Shown here in pieces: positions 18,548-27,365 of a stretch of 64,000 nt of DNA. Source of the stretch: Thiohalorhabdus sp. Cl-TMA (GTDB lineage: Bacteria > Pseudomonadota > Gammaproteobacteria > Thiohalorhabdales > Thiohalorhabdaceae); NCBI RefSeq assembly GCF_041821045.1, contig NZ_JBGUAW010000009.1, positions 62,001-126,000 on the forward strand, read 5' to 3'. The notes beneath the pieces are model-generated. The model ran no database searches. It had not been told where the DNA came from and was given only the letters and a program-made list of their open reading frames with translations. Numbering within the stretch: position 1 is the stretch's first letter; every line of letters begins with the position of its first letter. The position numbers and the translations under genes are program-made.

Positions 18548-19048
18548 ATGGCCACCCGCTGGATGCGCGGACTCCTGGAGCGGATCGGCCGGGAGCCCGA
18601 TCAGAACAACTTGCAGAAAGCCTTTTTCGACCGCTATACGGGCCGCACCCTGCTCGTGCACGACGGCCTGCCGCAGGGCTGGCTCGGCAAGCTGGTGCAC
18701 GAGCCCGGCGGGGGCGGCCATTTCCGCATCGACGTGAGCGGTCCGGCGTTCCGGCCGGGCACGCCGATACGCAGGCTGTATCCCGTACAGTGGCTGGTGC
18801 GCGAGCATATCCTGCCGCTCGGGCTGCCCCGGCCGGTGCTGGTGAAGGTGGAGGACCGCGACCATCTGCGTGCGCGGCATCTGCGGCGCCATGGCGGCGT
18901 CTGTGATCCCGCGGAGGTGGGCATGATCCTGGAGGATATGACCGAGCGGCCCCACGCCCTGCTGTATCCCGAGGAGGGCGGTTTTTCGGTGGATTGGGTC
19001 CTGGATCCGGAAGACAATCTAGTGGACACGCCCTACGGGCTCATCTAG
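18548..19048 (+). CDS. Hypothetical protein
   Basis: A 166-residue protein I do not recognise. There is no signal peptide or membrane helix. The central part is beta-rich (LLVHDGLPQGWLGKLVHEPGG...HFRIDVSGPAF), and the charged VKVEDRDHLRARHLRRHGG segment has no Cys-based metal motif. The ATG at 18548 follows ACGGAGGCGGCC, a good ribosome-binding site; an in-frame extension to 18413 would overlap the FmdB gene and is unlikely. It is closed by a strong terminator. Confidence 0.65.
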   Translation: MATRWMRGLLERIGREPDQNNLQKAFFDRYTGRTLLVHDGLPQGWLGKLVHEPGGGGHFRIDVSGPAFRPGTPIRRLYPVQWLVREHILPLGLPRPVLVKVEDRDHLRARHLRRHGGVCDPAEVGMILEDMTERPHALLYPEEGGFSVDWVLDPEDNLVDTPYGLI

Positions 19049-19069
19049 CGTAGTAGGGACTGATTTTTT

Positions 19070-19101
19070 GCGCCTCCGCCCCTGACGGCGGGGGCGCTTT
19101 T
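19070..19101 (+). terminator. Rho-independent terminator upstream of the mrp leader
   Basis: An 11-bp stem (GCGCCTCCGCC/GGCGGGGGCGC with one G-T pair) and a CCTGAC loop, followed by TTTT. It closes the 18548-19048 gene. Confidence 0.85.
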
Positions 19102-19106
19102 GGTCT

Positions 19107-19300
19107 ACAGCCCATGCTTCCATCATGGGCTGTAAATGCCCGCTTCCGGTACCCCGAAGGTGTTCCCTTCCCTGGAAATGGCGGTATCCGGGCTTTCATG
19201 CCCGCTCCCGGATGTCAGGGAGTCAGGGTGGGCATTGCCCATGACTCCCGGATGCCCGGGACCGAAGGAGTGAATTCTCTGAACGGGACCGCCCGGCCGG
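19107..19300 (+). promoter_or_regulatory. Candidate structured 5' leader of the mrp operon
   Basis: Between the terminator and mrpA there are several inverted repeats. A perfect 10-bp hairpin ACAGCCCATG/CATGGGCTGT occupies 19107-19133. GGGAGTCA...TGACTCCC encloses TGGGC-ATT-GCCCA around 19219-19250. ATCCGGGC...GCCCG...GGAT lies in between. CTCCCGGATG occurs twice as a direct repeat. This suggests a folded leader or operator array controlling the antiporter operon, perhaps in response to Na+ or pH. It is not matched here to a known riboswitch class. Confidence 0.4.
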
Positions 19301-19330
19301 CGGCCCCTGCGGTGGTGGGAGCGTTAGCGG

Positions 19331-22174
19331 ATGAGCCTGCTGGCCCTGGTCCTTCTCCCGTTGCTGGGGGCCTTGCTGCCTTTGATCGGCGGGCATCGCC
19401 GCCATCGTGCCAACGCAGCCTGGGCGGCCGCGGTCCTGGGGGTCACGCTGGCCATGGTGCTGCCCTACGGTGGCGCAGTGCTCGGTGGCGAGGTGTTCGT
19501 GGAGCGCTGGACCTGGCTGCCTTCGGCGGGGCTGGACCTGGCCTTGCGCCTGGATGGACTCAGCCTGTTGTTCGTGTTCCTGGTGCTCGGCATCGGGCTG
19601 CTGATCGTCCTCTATTCCTATTACTACCTGCCTGAGCGCGCCCCGCTGCACCGCTTCTATGTGCTCTTCCTGCTGTTCGCGGCGGCCATGCTCGGCTTGG
19701 TTCTGTCGGAGAACCTCCTGCTGCTGGTGCTGTTCTGGGAGCTCACCAGCCTCAGCTCCTTCCTGCTGATCGGCTTCTGGAACCTGAACCCCGCTGCCCG
19801 CCAGTCGGCGCGCATGGCGCTGGTGGTCACCGGGGGCGGCGGCCTGGCCCTGCTCGCCGGCGTGCTCTTGCTCGGCGAAGTGGCGGGTGGCTACGACCTC
19901 ACCACGGTGCTGGCGGCGGGGGAGGTGGTGCAGGCGGACTCGGCCTATCCCTGGATCCTGGGCCTGATCCTGCTGGGGGCTTTCACCAAGTCCGCCCAGT
20001 TCCCCTTCCACTTCTGGCTTCCCCAGGCCATGTCCGCGCCCACGCCGGTGAGCGCCTACCTCCATTCGGCCACCATGGTGAAGGCCGGCGTCTTCCTGCT
20101 AGCCCGCCTTTTCCCCACCCTCGCCGGAACCAATCTGTGGTTCGCTCTGGTGACCGGAGTGGGCCTCCTGACCCTGCTGTTCGGGGCCTTCTTCGCCCTG
20201 TTTCGGCACGATTTAAAGGGGCTTCTGGCCTATTCGACCATCAGCCATCTGGGCCTGATCACCATGCTATTCGGCCTGGGTACGCCCCTGGGCGCGGTGG
20301 CCGGGGTCTTCCACATAATTAATCACGCCATCTTCAAGGCCTCCTTGTTCATGGCCGCCGGGATCGTCGAGCACGAGACCGAAAGCCGCGACATGCGCCA
20401 GCTCAACGGCTTGTTCGGCTACATGCCGCACACCGCCTTGCTGGCCATGGTGGCCGCCGCTGCCATGGCGGGGGTGCCTCTGCTGAACGGTTTCCTGAGC
20501 AAGGAGATGTTCTTTGCCGAGACCCTGCACCTCGGGGCGCCGGCAGGGCTGGGTATGCTGCTCCCCGCCGCCGCCGTGCTCTCCGGGGTGTTCGCGCTGG
20601 CCTACTCCCTGCGCTTCATCCACGACGTATTCTTCAACGGCGAGCCGGTGGGGCTCACCAAGCAGCCCCACGAACCGCCGCGCTACATGCGGGTGCCCAT
20701 CGAGGTGCTGGTGGCGCTGTGCTTGCTGGTGGGCATCCTTCCGGGGTGGACTGTGGCCCCGTGGCTGGTCATGGCCGCGGAAGCGGTGGTCCAGGGGCCG
20801 CTGCCCTATTTTGACCTGGCCGTCTGGCACGGCTTTACGCCGCCCTTCTTCATGAGCGTGGCCGCCCTGGTGGGCGGAACCCTACTATACGCCGCGCGGT
20901 ATTGGGCCTATCGCTGGCATGATCGCTTGGTTCCCGTAATCGAACCGATAGTCCGGTACGTGCGCATGGAGGAGCTGGCGGTCGGGCTGGGCGCACGGGC
21001 GGGGCGTTGGCTGGAGACCGGTTCCCTGCAGCGCTACCAGTTCCTGCTGGTGGCAACGGTGGTGGCCCTAGCGGCGGCAGGTTGGCTCAATGGCGCACAG
21101 CCGTTGGCCCTGCCCGCCCCGGGGGGCGATCCCGGCTCGTCGGTGATCATGATCGCCCTGGGCCTGGCCTTCGGCGCGGGTGCCACGGTGGTCCTGCGGC
21201 GGCGCCGCTTCCTGGCGGTGCTTTGGCTGGGCGTAGTGGGTCTGGGCGTGGCCTTGTTCTTCGTCCGCTTTGCCGCGCCGGATCTGGCCCTGACCCTGCT
21301 CACGGTGGAATTGGTTACCGGCGTCCTGTTGCTGCTCGCCTTGTATTTCCTTCCCCAGCGCAGCCCGGTGGATTCGGGGGTGCCGCGCCGCTGGCGGGAC
21401 GCTGTCCTCGCCGGCCTGACAGGAGTGGCGGTGGGCGGGCTGCTATGGCGGGCCCTGGTTGCGGACCCCGCCCGGATCGGCAGGCAGTTCCTGGAGCTTA
21501 GCCTCCCGGAAGCGGGCGGCGGAAACGTGGTAAACACCATCCTGGTGGACTTCCGCGGCTTCGACACCCTCGGTGAGATCACCGTGCTGGCCATCGCCGC
21601 GGTGGGTATCCTAACCATGCTGCGCGGCTTCTTGATCCCGCCCGGCCCGGAGCTGCGCGGTATGCCTTGGGACAGGGACGCGCACCCCCTGGTGCTGGTG
21701 ACCATCTCCCGTGCCCTGCTGCCGCTGGCCCTTGTGGTGTCGCTGTTCCTCCTGGTGCGCGGCCACCACGAGCCGGGCGGCGGCTTCGTCGCCGGCCTGG
21801 TCACGGGCATCGGCCTGATCCTTCAATACCTGGCCAGCGGCAGCCATTGGGTGCGGAAACGGCTGCACCTCCGCTACCGCCCCCTACTGGCCGTGGGCCT
21901 GGGAATCGCCACCGGAACGGGCATGCTGGCCTGGGTATGGGGAGATCCCTTCCTGGCCTCCGCCCATGGCCATTTCCACCTACCCGTGCTCGGTGACATA
22001 CCCTGGGCCACCACCCTCCTGTTCGACATCGGCGTCTATCTGACCGTGGTGGGAGCGGTGACCCTGATCCTCGCCGAGCTGGGGCGGCTCGGCCAGAAGC
22101 TGGATGCGCGGTCCTTCCCGGCGACGGGGGAGGGCGAGAGGCAGAAAGGAGCGGGAAGCGAATGGCCCTGGTAG
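19331..22174 (+). CDS. mrpA: Mrp-type Na+/H+ antiporter subunit A with fused MrpB-like domain
   Basis: A 947-residue membrane protein homologous to NADH dehydrogenase subunit NuoL. The proton-conducting antiporter domain spans about 60-480, with the conserved helices LLVLFWELTSLSSFLLIGFW and FHFWLPQAMSAPTPVSAYLH. A DUF4040-like segment lies around 620-680. The last 160 residues (about 785-930, with LLVRGHHEPGGGFVAGL) are an MrpB domain, so A and B are fused and no separate mrpB exists. The complex exports Na+ in exchange for H+. ATG overlap links it to mrpC. Confidence 0.93.
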   Translation: MSLLALVLLPLLGALLPLIGGHRRHRANAAWAAAVLGVTLAMVLPYGGAVLGGEVFVERWTWLPSAGLDLALRLDGLSLLFVFLVLGIGLLIVLYSYYYLPERAPLHRFYVLFLLFAAAMLGLVLSENLLLLVLFWELTSLSSFLLIGFWNLNPAARQSARMALVVTGGGGLALLAGVLLLGEVAGGYDLTTVLAAGEVVQADSAYPWILGLILLGAFTKSAQFPFHFWLPQAMSAPTPVSAYLHSATMVKAGVFLLARLFPTLAGTNLWFALVTGVGLLTLLFGAFFALFRHDLKGLLAYSTISHLGLITMLFGLGTPLGAVAGVFHIINHAIFKASLFMAAGIVEHETESRDMRQLNGLFGYMPHTALLAMVAAAAMAGVPLLNGFLSKEMFFAETLHLGAPAGLGMLLPAAAVLSGVFALAYSLRFIHDVFFNGEPVGLTKQPHEPPRYMRVPIEVLVALCLLVGILPGWTVAPWLVMAAEAVVQGPLPYFDLAVWHGFTPPFFMSVAALVGGTLLYAARYWAYRWHDRLVPVIEPIVRYVRMEELAVGLGARAGRWLETGSLQRYQFLLVATVVALAAAGWLNGAQPLALPAPGGDPGSSVIMIALGLAFGAGATVVLRRRRFLAVLWLGVVGLGVALFFVRFAAPDLALTLLTVELVTGVLLLLALYFLPQRSPVDSGVPRRWRDAVLAGLTGVAVGGLLWRALVADPARIGRQFLELSLPEAGGGNVVNTILVDFRGFDTLGEITVLAIAAVGILTMLRGFLIPPGPELRGMPWDRDAHPLVLVTISRALLPLALVVSLFLLVRGHHEPGGGFVAGLVTGIGLILQYLASGSHWVRKRLHLRYRPLLAVGLGIATGTGMLAWVWGDPFLASAHGHFHLPVLGDIPWATTLLFDIGVYLTVVGAVTLILAELGRLGQKLDARSFPATGEGERQKGAGSEWPW

Positions 22175-22503
22175 TGGCGGTGACGGTGGGCTGGCTGACG
22201 GCGTGCGGGATCTACCTCCTGCTGCGGGCCCGGACCTTTTCGGTGATCCTGGGCCTGGCCCTCCTGTCCCACGCCGCCAACCTGACCCTGTTCTTCTCGG
22301 GAGGCATCCCGGCGGAGGCGTCCCCGCCCCTGATCCACGGGGAAGGGCATGGGGAGGCTTACGCTGATCCCCTGCCGCAGGCCTTGGTTCTCACCGCCAT
22401 CGTGATCAGTTTCGCCATGACCGCCTTCGCGCTGATCCTGGCCCTGCGCAACCGCCGTGCCCTGAAGAGCGACCACGTGGACGGTCGGCGGGAGCAGCGA
22501 TGA
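22162..22503 (+). CDS. mrpC: Mrp Na+/H+ antiporter subunit C
   Basis: A 113-residue NuoK-like subunit with three membrane helices (about 1-22, 27-47, 72-96) including the GLALLSHAANLTLF segment typical of MrpC. AAAGGAGCGGGAAGCG precedes the ATG, which lies 13 bp inside mrpA. It overlaps mrpD by 4 bp. It forms part of the membrane core of the complex. Confidence 0.92.
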   Translation: MALVVAVTVGWLTACGIYLLLRARTFSVILGLALLSHAANLTLFFSGGIPAEASPPLIHGEGHGEAYADPLPQALVLTAIVISFAMTAFALILALRNRRALKSDHVDGRREQR

Positions 22504-24014
22504 ACGCCCTGGCCGTCATTGCCCCGGTGGTGCTGCCCCTGGTGGTGAGCGCCCTGCAGCTGGCCCTGCGCGGCATGGGGGCGCAGCGGGTCCTGGGGGT
22601 CGCCTCCACCCTGGCCCTGAGCCTGCTGGCGGGCTGGCTACTGTACCTTGCCGCCGAGGGTCCCCAGGTGTATCAGGTGGGCGGGTGGAGCCCCCCGCTG
22701 GGCATCGTCCTGGTCCTCGATCGCCTGAGCGCCTCGCTGCTGGCGGTGACCGCCCTGATCGCCCTGGGCAGCCTGATCTTCGCCACCGGAGGCACGGACA
22801 AGCACAGTCACGCCTTCCATCCCCTGTTCCAGTTCCAGCTGATGGGCCTCAACGGGGCCTTTTTGACCGGCGATCTCTTCAATCTGTTCGTCTTCTTCGA
22901 GATCCTGCTGATTGCCTCCTACGGCCTCCTCCTGCACGGCGGCGGAGGGCGCAGGAGCCGGGTGGCCTTCCACTACGTGACGCTCAACCTGACGGCCTCC
23001 CTGTTCTTCCTGGTGGGGCTGGCGGTACTCTACGGAGCCGCCGGCACCCTGAACATGGCCGACCTGGCCCGCACCTTGCCCGAGCTGCCGCGGGAATCGG
23101 CGGATCTGGCCCGGGCGGGCGGTCTGGTGCTGCTGGGGGTGTTCGCCCTGAAGGCGGCCATCTTCCCGCTCTATATGTGGCTGCCGGCCGCCTACGGGGC
23201 CGCCATGGCACCGGTGGCCGCACTGTTCGCGGTGATGACCAAGGTGGGCATCTATGCCGTGCTGCGCCTGGACAGCCTCCTGTTCGGTGCGCTGCCGGGG
23301 CCCGGTCTGGAATTCCTGCTGCTCTACGCCGGCCTCGCCACCCTGCTGGTGGGCGCATTGGGGACGTTGGGGGCCGCCCGGCTCAATAACATGGTCAGCT
23401 ATCTGATGCTGGTGTCCATCGGCACGCTGCTGCTGGGCTTCGGCGCTCGGGAGGGCCAGGGGATGGGCGCCGCGCTGTATTATCTCTTCCATACCACGCT
23501 GCTCACCGCGGGCCTCTACCTGCTGGTGGGGGTGATCGCCCGCCAGCGCGCTCCCCTGGGTGACCGCCTCCAGGCCGGTGCCGCGCTCGCCCAGCCCACG
23601 GCGCTCGGCCTCCTGTTCTTCATCGGGGCCATCGGCGTGGCGGGGCTGCCGCCGCTCAGCGGCTTCCTCGGCAAGCTGCTGATCCTCCAGGCGTTCCTCA
23701 CCGAGCCGTTCATGGTCCCGGTTTATTTCGGCGTGCTGTTCGGCGGCTTTATGGTGATCCTGCCCCTGGCGCGGGCCGGGTCCACCCTGTTCTGGAAACA
23801 GGGCCTGGATCCGGGGCCGGTGCGGGCCGCCGGCGTACGTACCCTGGGGCCCGCCGCGGCCCTGATCCTCAGCACCTTGGTACTTGCCCTGGGGGCCGGT
23901 CCCACCGCCCGGTGGGCCGAGGGAACAGCGGCGGAGATCCGGCAGCCGACCTCCTATATCGAGGCGGTTCTGGGGCCGGAAGCGGACGCGTCCGGCAGGG
24001 AGGAGAGGCCATGA
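22500..24014 (+). CDS. mrpD: Mrp Na+/H+ antiporter subunit D
   Basis: A 504-residue NuoM/N-like antiporter subunit with about 14 membrane helices. Conserved family segments include LFNLFVFFEILLIASYGLLL, the KAAIFPLYMWLPAAYGAAMAPVAALF stretch with its conserved Lys, and GLPPLSGFLGKL. It is the second large proton-conducting subunit beside MrpA. Coupled by ATGA overlaps to mrpC upstream and mrpE downstream. Confidence 0.94.
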   Translation: MNALAVIAPVVLPLVVSALQLALRGMGAQRVLGVASTLALSLLAGWLLYLAAEGPQVYQVGGWSPPLGIVLVLDRLSASLLAVTALIALGSLIFATGGTDKHSHAFHPLFQFQLMGLNGAFLTGDLFNLFVFFEILLIASYGLLLHGGGGRRSRVAFHYVTLNLTASLFFLVGLAVLYGAAGTLNMADLARTLPELPRESADLARAGGLVLLGVFALKAAIFPLYMWLPAAYGAAMAPVAALFAVMTKVGIYAVLRLDSLLFGALPGPGLEFLLLYAGLATLLVGALGTLGAARLNNMVSYLMLVSIGTLLLGFGAREGQGMGAALYYLFHTTLLTAGLYLLVGVIARQRAPLGDRLQAGAALAQPTALGLLFFIGAIGVAGLPPLSGFLGKLLILQAFLTEPFMVPVYFGVLFGGFMVILPLARAGSTLFWKQGLDPGPVRAAGVRTLGPAAALILSTLVLALGAGPTARWAEGTAAEIRQPTSYIEAVLGPEADASGREERP

Positions 24015-24511
24015 GGAGCTTCCTGGGACACTGGGTACCGCGGCCCTGGCTCGCCCTGGTACTGGCGGGGTTCTGGGTATTGCTGAACAATCGGTTGAGT
24101 CCGGGGGTGGTCGCCGCCGGTCTGCTGATCGGTCTGCTGGTGGCCGGGTTCACGGACCGGTTCTGGGGGCGGCCCACCGTCGTGCCCCGCCGTCCCCTGC
24201 TGGTGCTGCGGTTGCTGGGGCGCCTGCTGGGGGACATCGTGGTGGCCAATCTGTCGGTGGCGGCCCTGATCCTGCGCTGGTGGCGCAGCCCCCGCTCCGC
24301 CTTCATCGCCTATCCGCTGCGGCTCAGGGACCCGGTGCCGGTCACCATCCTGTCCAGCCTCATCTCCCTGACCCCGGGGACGGTGACCGTGGATGTGGAC
24401 CGCGAAGGGGGGCGCCTGTGGATCCATTGCCTGGACCTGCAGGACGAGCAGGCCCTGATCGAGCGCATCCGGCAACGCTATGAGCGGCTTCTCGAGGAGA
24501 TCTTCCCATGA
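24011..24511 (+). CDS. mrpE: Mrp Na+/H+ antiporter subunit E
   Basis: A 166-residue MrpE. Two or three N-terminal membrane helices (about 12-55) precede a cytoplasmic domain with ISLTPGTVTVDVD and the LWIHCLD segment, both diagnostic for MrpE. I chose the ATG at 24011, which overlaps the mrpD stop and follows GGGAGGAGAGGCC; a longer reading frame begins inside mrpD at 23912. Confidence 0.92.
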   Translation: MRSFLGHWVPRPWLALVLAGFWVLLNNRLSPGVVAAGLLIGLLVAGFTDRFWGRPTVVPRRPLLVLRLLGRLLGDIVVANLSVAALILRWWRSPRSAFIAYPLRLRDPVPVTILSSLISLTPGTVTVDVDREGGRLWIHCLDLQDEQALIERIRQRYERLLEEIFP

Positions 24512-24780
24512 TCCTGCTGTATGCCGGCTGGACCGCCGTGGCCTGCATGGTGCTGGCCATGATCCTGAACCTGTGGCGGATCCTAAAGGGGCCTTCGCTG
24601 CCTGACCGGATCCTGGGCCTCGACACCATGTTCATCAACACCATCTCCCTGTTGATCCTGCTGGGCGTCCTGCGGGGCGGCACAGCCTTCTTTGAGGCCT
24701 CGCTGCTGATCGCCCTGCTGGGCTTCGTCACTACTATTTCCTTCAGCAAGTACCTGTTGCGCGGGGACATAATCGAATAG
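24508..24780 (+). CDS. mrpF: Mrp Na+/H+ antiporter subunit F
   Basis: A 90-residue, three-helix subunit with the MrpF marks LWRILKGPSLPDRILGLDT and NTISLLILLGV. It overlaps mrpE by 4 bp and is followed by mrpG after 9 bp. MrpF is required for assembly of the complex in the species studied. Confidence 0.92.
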   Translation: MILLYAGWTAVACMVLAMILNLWRILKGPSLPDRILGLDTMFINTISLLILLGVLRGGTAFFEASLLIALLGFVTTISFSKYLLRGDIIE

Positions 24781-24789
24781 GAGAGGGGC

Positions 24790-25098
24790 ATGGTGCTCGA
24801 GCTTACCGTGGCGTTCTTTCTCCTGGTCGGCGCGGTATTCGCGCTGATCGGCTCCATCGGCTTGGCCCGGCTGCCCGATTTCTACGCCCGACTGCATGGA
24901 CCAACCAAGGCCACCACCCTCGGGGTGGGGGGCATGCTGGTGGCCTCCATGATCCATTTCAGCGCAGTCGGGGGGTGGAGCTTTCACGAGCTGCTTGTGA
25001 TTCTGTTCCTGTTCCTGACCGCCCCGGTGAGCGCCCACCTCATGGCCAAGGCGGCGCTTCACCTGGAAAAGCGGGACAGCGACGAGGAATCAGCGTAG
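24790..25098 (+). CDS. mrpG: Mrp Na+/H+ antiporter subunit G
   Basis: A 102-residue, three-helix MrpG/PhaG protein with GSIGLARLPDFYARLHGPTK, the family signature, and the C-terminal LTAPVSAHLMAKAAL helix. AGGAGAGGGGC precedes the ATG. It is the last gene of the mrp operon; the next gene is convergent. Confidence 0.92.
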   Translation: MVLELTVAFFLLVGAVFALIGSIGLARLPDFYARLHGPTKATTLGVGGMLVASMIHFSAVGGWSFHELLVILFLFLTAPVSAHLMAKAALHLEKRDSDEESA

Positions 25099-25123
25099 GG
25101 CCCTTGGAAGTGAGCCCGGTAAG

Positions 25124-26953
25124 CTAGGAGGCTCGGGTGGTCGCCGGCTCCTCCGGCGCCTCCTCTTCCTCGGGGGCGGGGATATAGCAGATCACCCGGT
25201 CACCCAGACGGGGCTCGCTGGTCCGGTCCGGCGAGTGGAGGATCAGCTCGCCGTTCCGGCGCAGGAGGAGCAGGGTCTCGCTGCCCTCGGGGCAGTAGGG
25301 CCCGCGGGGGTTGGATCCGGTGATCCAGTACTGGTCGAAGTGCCAGCCCAGATAGTAGCGCCGGGTCATCTCGTCGTAGGTGGCGTCCATGCTGAAGGCG
25401 GTGCGCCCGCGGACCTCCTGGCTGAACTCCGGGGTATCCTCCTCGGTGCCTTTGCTGGCGGGCAGCTGGAAGACGTGGCGCCGCCCCAGCTCGTGCGCGA
25501 AGCGGGTGCAGACCAGGGCGTTGTAGGCGGGGTTGTCGGTGGCCGCCAGGAGGTTGCCGATGCCTGCCAGGTCCAGCTGCTGGCGGCCCAGCTCGGACAG
25601 GATCTCGCCCACATGGGTGGGCACGCCTACGGCCTGCGCGGCGTGGAGCCGGTGGGCGGAGGAGTCGGCGAGGATCACGCGGACGCCCTCCTCGTGGAGC
25701 CGCTGCGCCAGCTGGATGGACCAGGGGCTGGCGCCCACTAGCAGCAGACCGTTGGGGCTGGCCGCGGTGAGGCCGAGCTTCCGGGCCAGGGGCCGGATGG
25801 TCAGGCCGTGGAGGAGGACCGTGATCAGGATGATGGCGAAGACCAGCGGGAAGATGAGGTTGGCCTGCTCGTAGCCGGCCCGCGCCAGGTTCTGGCCGAG
25901 AATCCCCGCCATGGCCGCCGCCACCACGCCCCGCGGGGCGATCCACGCCAGGAGCAGGCGCTCCCGGAGGCGGATGCTGGAGCCGAGCGTGGACAGCATC
26001 ACCGCCGCCGGGCGCACGGCGAACAGCACCACGCCGACGAAGGCGGCGCTGCGCCAGTCCAGCTGGGCCAGGGTCTCGGGCTCGATGTCGGCGGTGAGGA
26101 CCACGAAGAGCAGCGTGATCAGGAATACGACGATGTTTTCCTTGAAGCGCCGCAGGTCCAGGGCATCGGCCAGCTCCATGTTGCCCATGACCAGGCCCAT
26201 GGCCGTGGCCGCCAGCAGCCCCGCCTCGTGGAGCATGGAGTTGGCCAGCACGTAGACCAGCATGACGAAGGCCAGGAGCCCCGGGGCCTTGAGGAACTCG
26301 GGGACCAGCCCGGTGCGGAACAGTCGGCCCAGGGCCCAGCCCACGACGCCGCCGAGCAGGGAGGCGAAGATCAGCGCGCCCAGCAGCTGGAAGGTGAGGT
26401 CCCACAGCGTTCCCTGGCCGGTCCCGCTGCCCAGGGCGTACTCGAAGCTCAGAATGGCCAGCAGGGCGCCCAGGGGGTCGTTGATGATCCCTTCCCACTT
26501 GAACAGGGAAGCGGGCCGAGGCGAGAGCTTGGCATGGCGCAGCAGCGGTCCGACCACCGTGGGGCCCGTGACCACCAGGATGGCGCCCAGGGTGATGGCG
26601 AGCGGCCAGGCCAGCTCGGCGATGTAATGGGCGGCCAGGGAGGCGAAGATCCAGCCCAGCACCACGCCCAGGGAGATGAGCCGCAGGACGCCGCGCGCCA
26701 CCCCCTCGATCTCCGATCGCTTGAGGCTGAAGCCGCCCTCGAACAGGATAATGGCCACCGCCAGCCCCACGAGCGTGTGATAGAGGGGCCCGAAGTCCGC
26801 GGTGGGGTTGAGCACGCCGAGCCCGGGGCCCAGCGTGATGCCGCAGACGGCGAGCAGGACGATGGCGGGGAAGCCGAAGCGCCACGCCACCCACTGCGCG
26901 AAAATGCCGAGGACCACGGCCAGGGTGATTCCGACTTCGAGGGTAGGGACCAT
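25124..26953 (-). CDS. CPA1-family cation/proton antiporter with TrkA-N/RCK domain
   Basis: A 609-residue antiporter. About 12 membrane helices (1-400) carry the CPA1 motif EGIINDPLGALLAILSFE with the ion-binding Asp, and FEGGFSLKRSEIEG. A cytoplasmic TrkA-N (Rossmann) domain (about 415-535, beginning GLLLVGASPWSIQLAQRL) and a short C-terminal domain follow, so ion transport may be gated by a nucleotide. AGGAGG sits 8 bp before the ATG at 26953; the frame extends further upstream without homology. Substrate (Na+, K+) cannot be told from sequence. Confidence 0.88.
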   Translation of the reverse strand: MVPTLEVGITLAVVLGIFAQWVAWRFGFPAIVLLAVCGITLGPGLGVLNPTADFGPLYHTLVGLAVAIILFEGGFSLKRSEIEGVARGVLRLISLGVVLGWIFASLAAHYIAELAWPLAITLGAILVVTGPTVVGPLLRHAKLSPRPASLFKWEGIINDPLGALLAILSFEYALGSGTGQGTLWDLTFQLLGALIFASLLGGVVGWALGRLFRTGLVPEFLKAPGLLAFVMLVYVLANSMLHEAGLLAATAMGLVMGNMELADALDLRRFKENIVVFLITLLFVVLTADIEPETLAQLDWRSAAFVGVVLFAVRPAAVMLSTLGSSIRLRERLLLAWIAPRGVVAAAMAGILGQNLARAGYEQANLIFPLVFAIILITVLLHGLTIRPLARKLGLTAASPNGLLLVGASPWSIQLAQRLHEEGVRVILADSSAHRLHAAQAVGVPTHVGEILSELGRQQLDLAGIGNLLAATDNPAYNALVCTRFAHELGRRHVFQLPASKGTEEDTPEFSQEVRGRTAFSMDATYDEMTRRYYLGWHFDQYWITGSNPRGPYCPEGSETLLLLRRNGELILHSPDRTSEPRLGDRVICYIPAPEEEEAPEEPATTRAS

Positions 26954-27365
26954 GCGGTCCGCCTCCTGCTGCTTGGGGCCCGGAAAGCGCCTTCCCGCAC
27001 AGGCCCGTGTTGAACTGCCGGCAGATAGCCTGGGGGCATTCCGGGGCCGGGCGGCCCGCGCCGAACCCCCAGCGCTAGCGGGGCGAACCATCGCCGAGAA
27101 AAAGAGCGGGCAACTATAACAACCTCGAAGTACGAAGGGCACCGGTTTCGATCGCATAAGGAATATCCCGGATGCCATGGACAGTCGCCACGGATGGCGG
27201 CGGACAATTCCCGGGGAAAATGCCCCTTCCGGACACCGTGTCCTTGGACTCCGGGGGCCCGTTCACGGGAAACTATGGGCCGGCCACGATTTCCACGCCC
27301 CGAGTCGCGGGGCAGTATAGGGGTCCTCCCATGCCGAATAGCCCCTTTCCCCGGTGCTCCCGGGC
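26954..27365. other. Divergent intergenic region between two antiporter genes
   Basis: A 412-bp region that should hold the promoters of both antiporter genes. On the minus strand TATAGT (27113-27118) is a possible -10 box but has no convincing -35. GGACACCGTGTCC (27231-27243) is a perfect inverted repeat with a single central base, and GGGCCC...GGGCC forms a second weak fold around 27265-27290. No gene is supported here. Confidence 0.5.

Noticed and set aside
25808-27013. A 401-codon plus-strand open frame opposite the CPA1 antiporter
   Set aside because: Its low-complexity Gln/Gly/His composition is that of an antisense shadow; the minus-strand antiporter has all family motifs.
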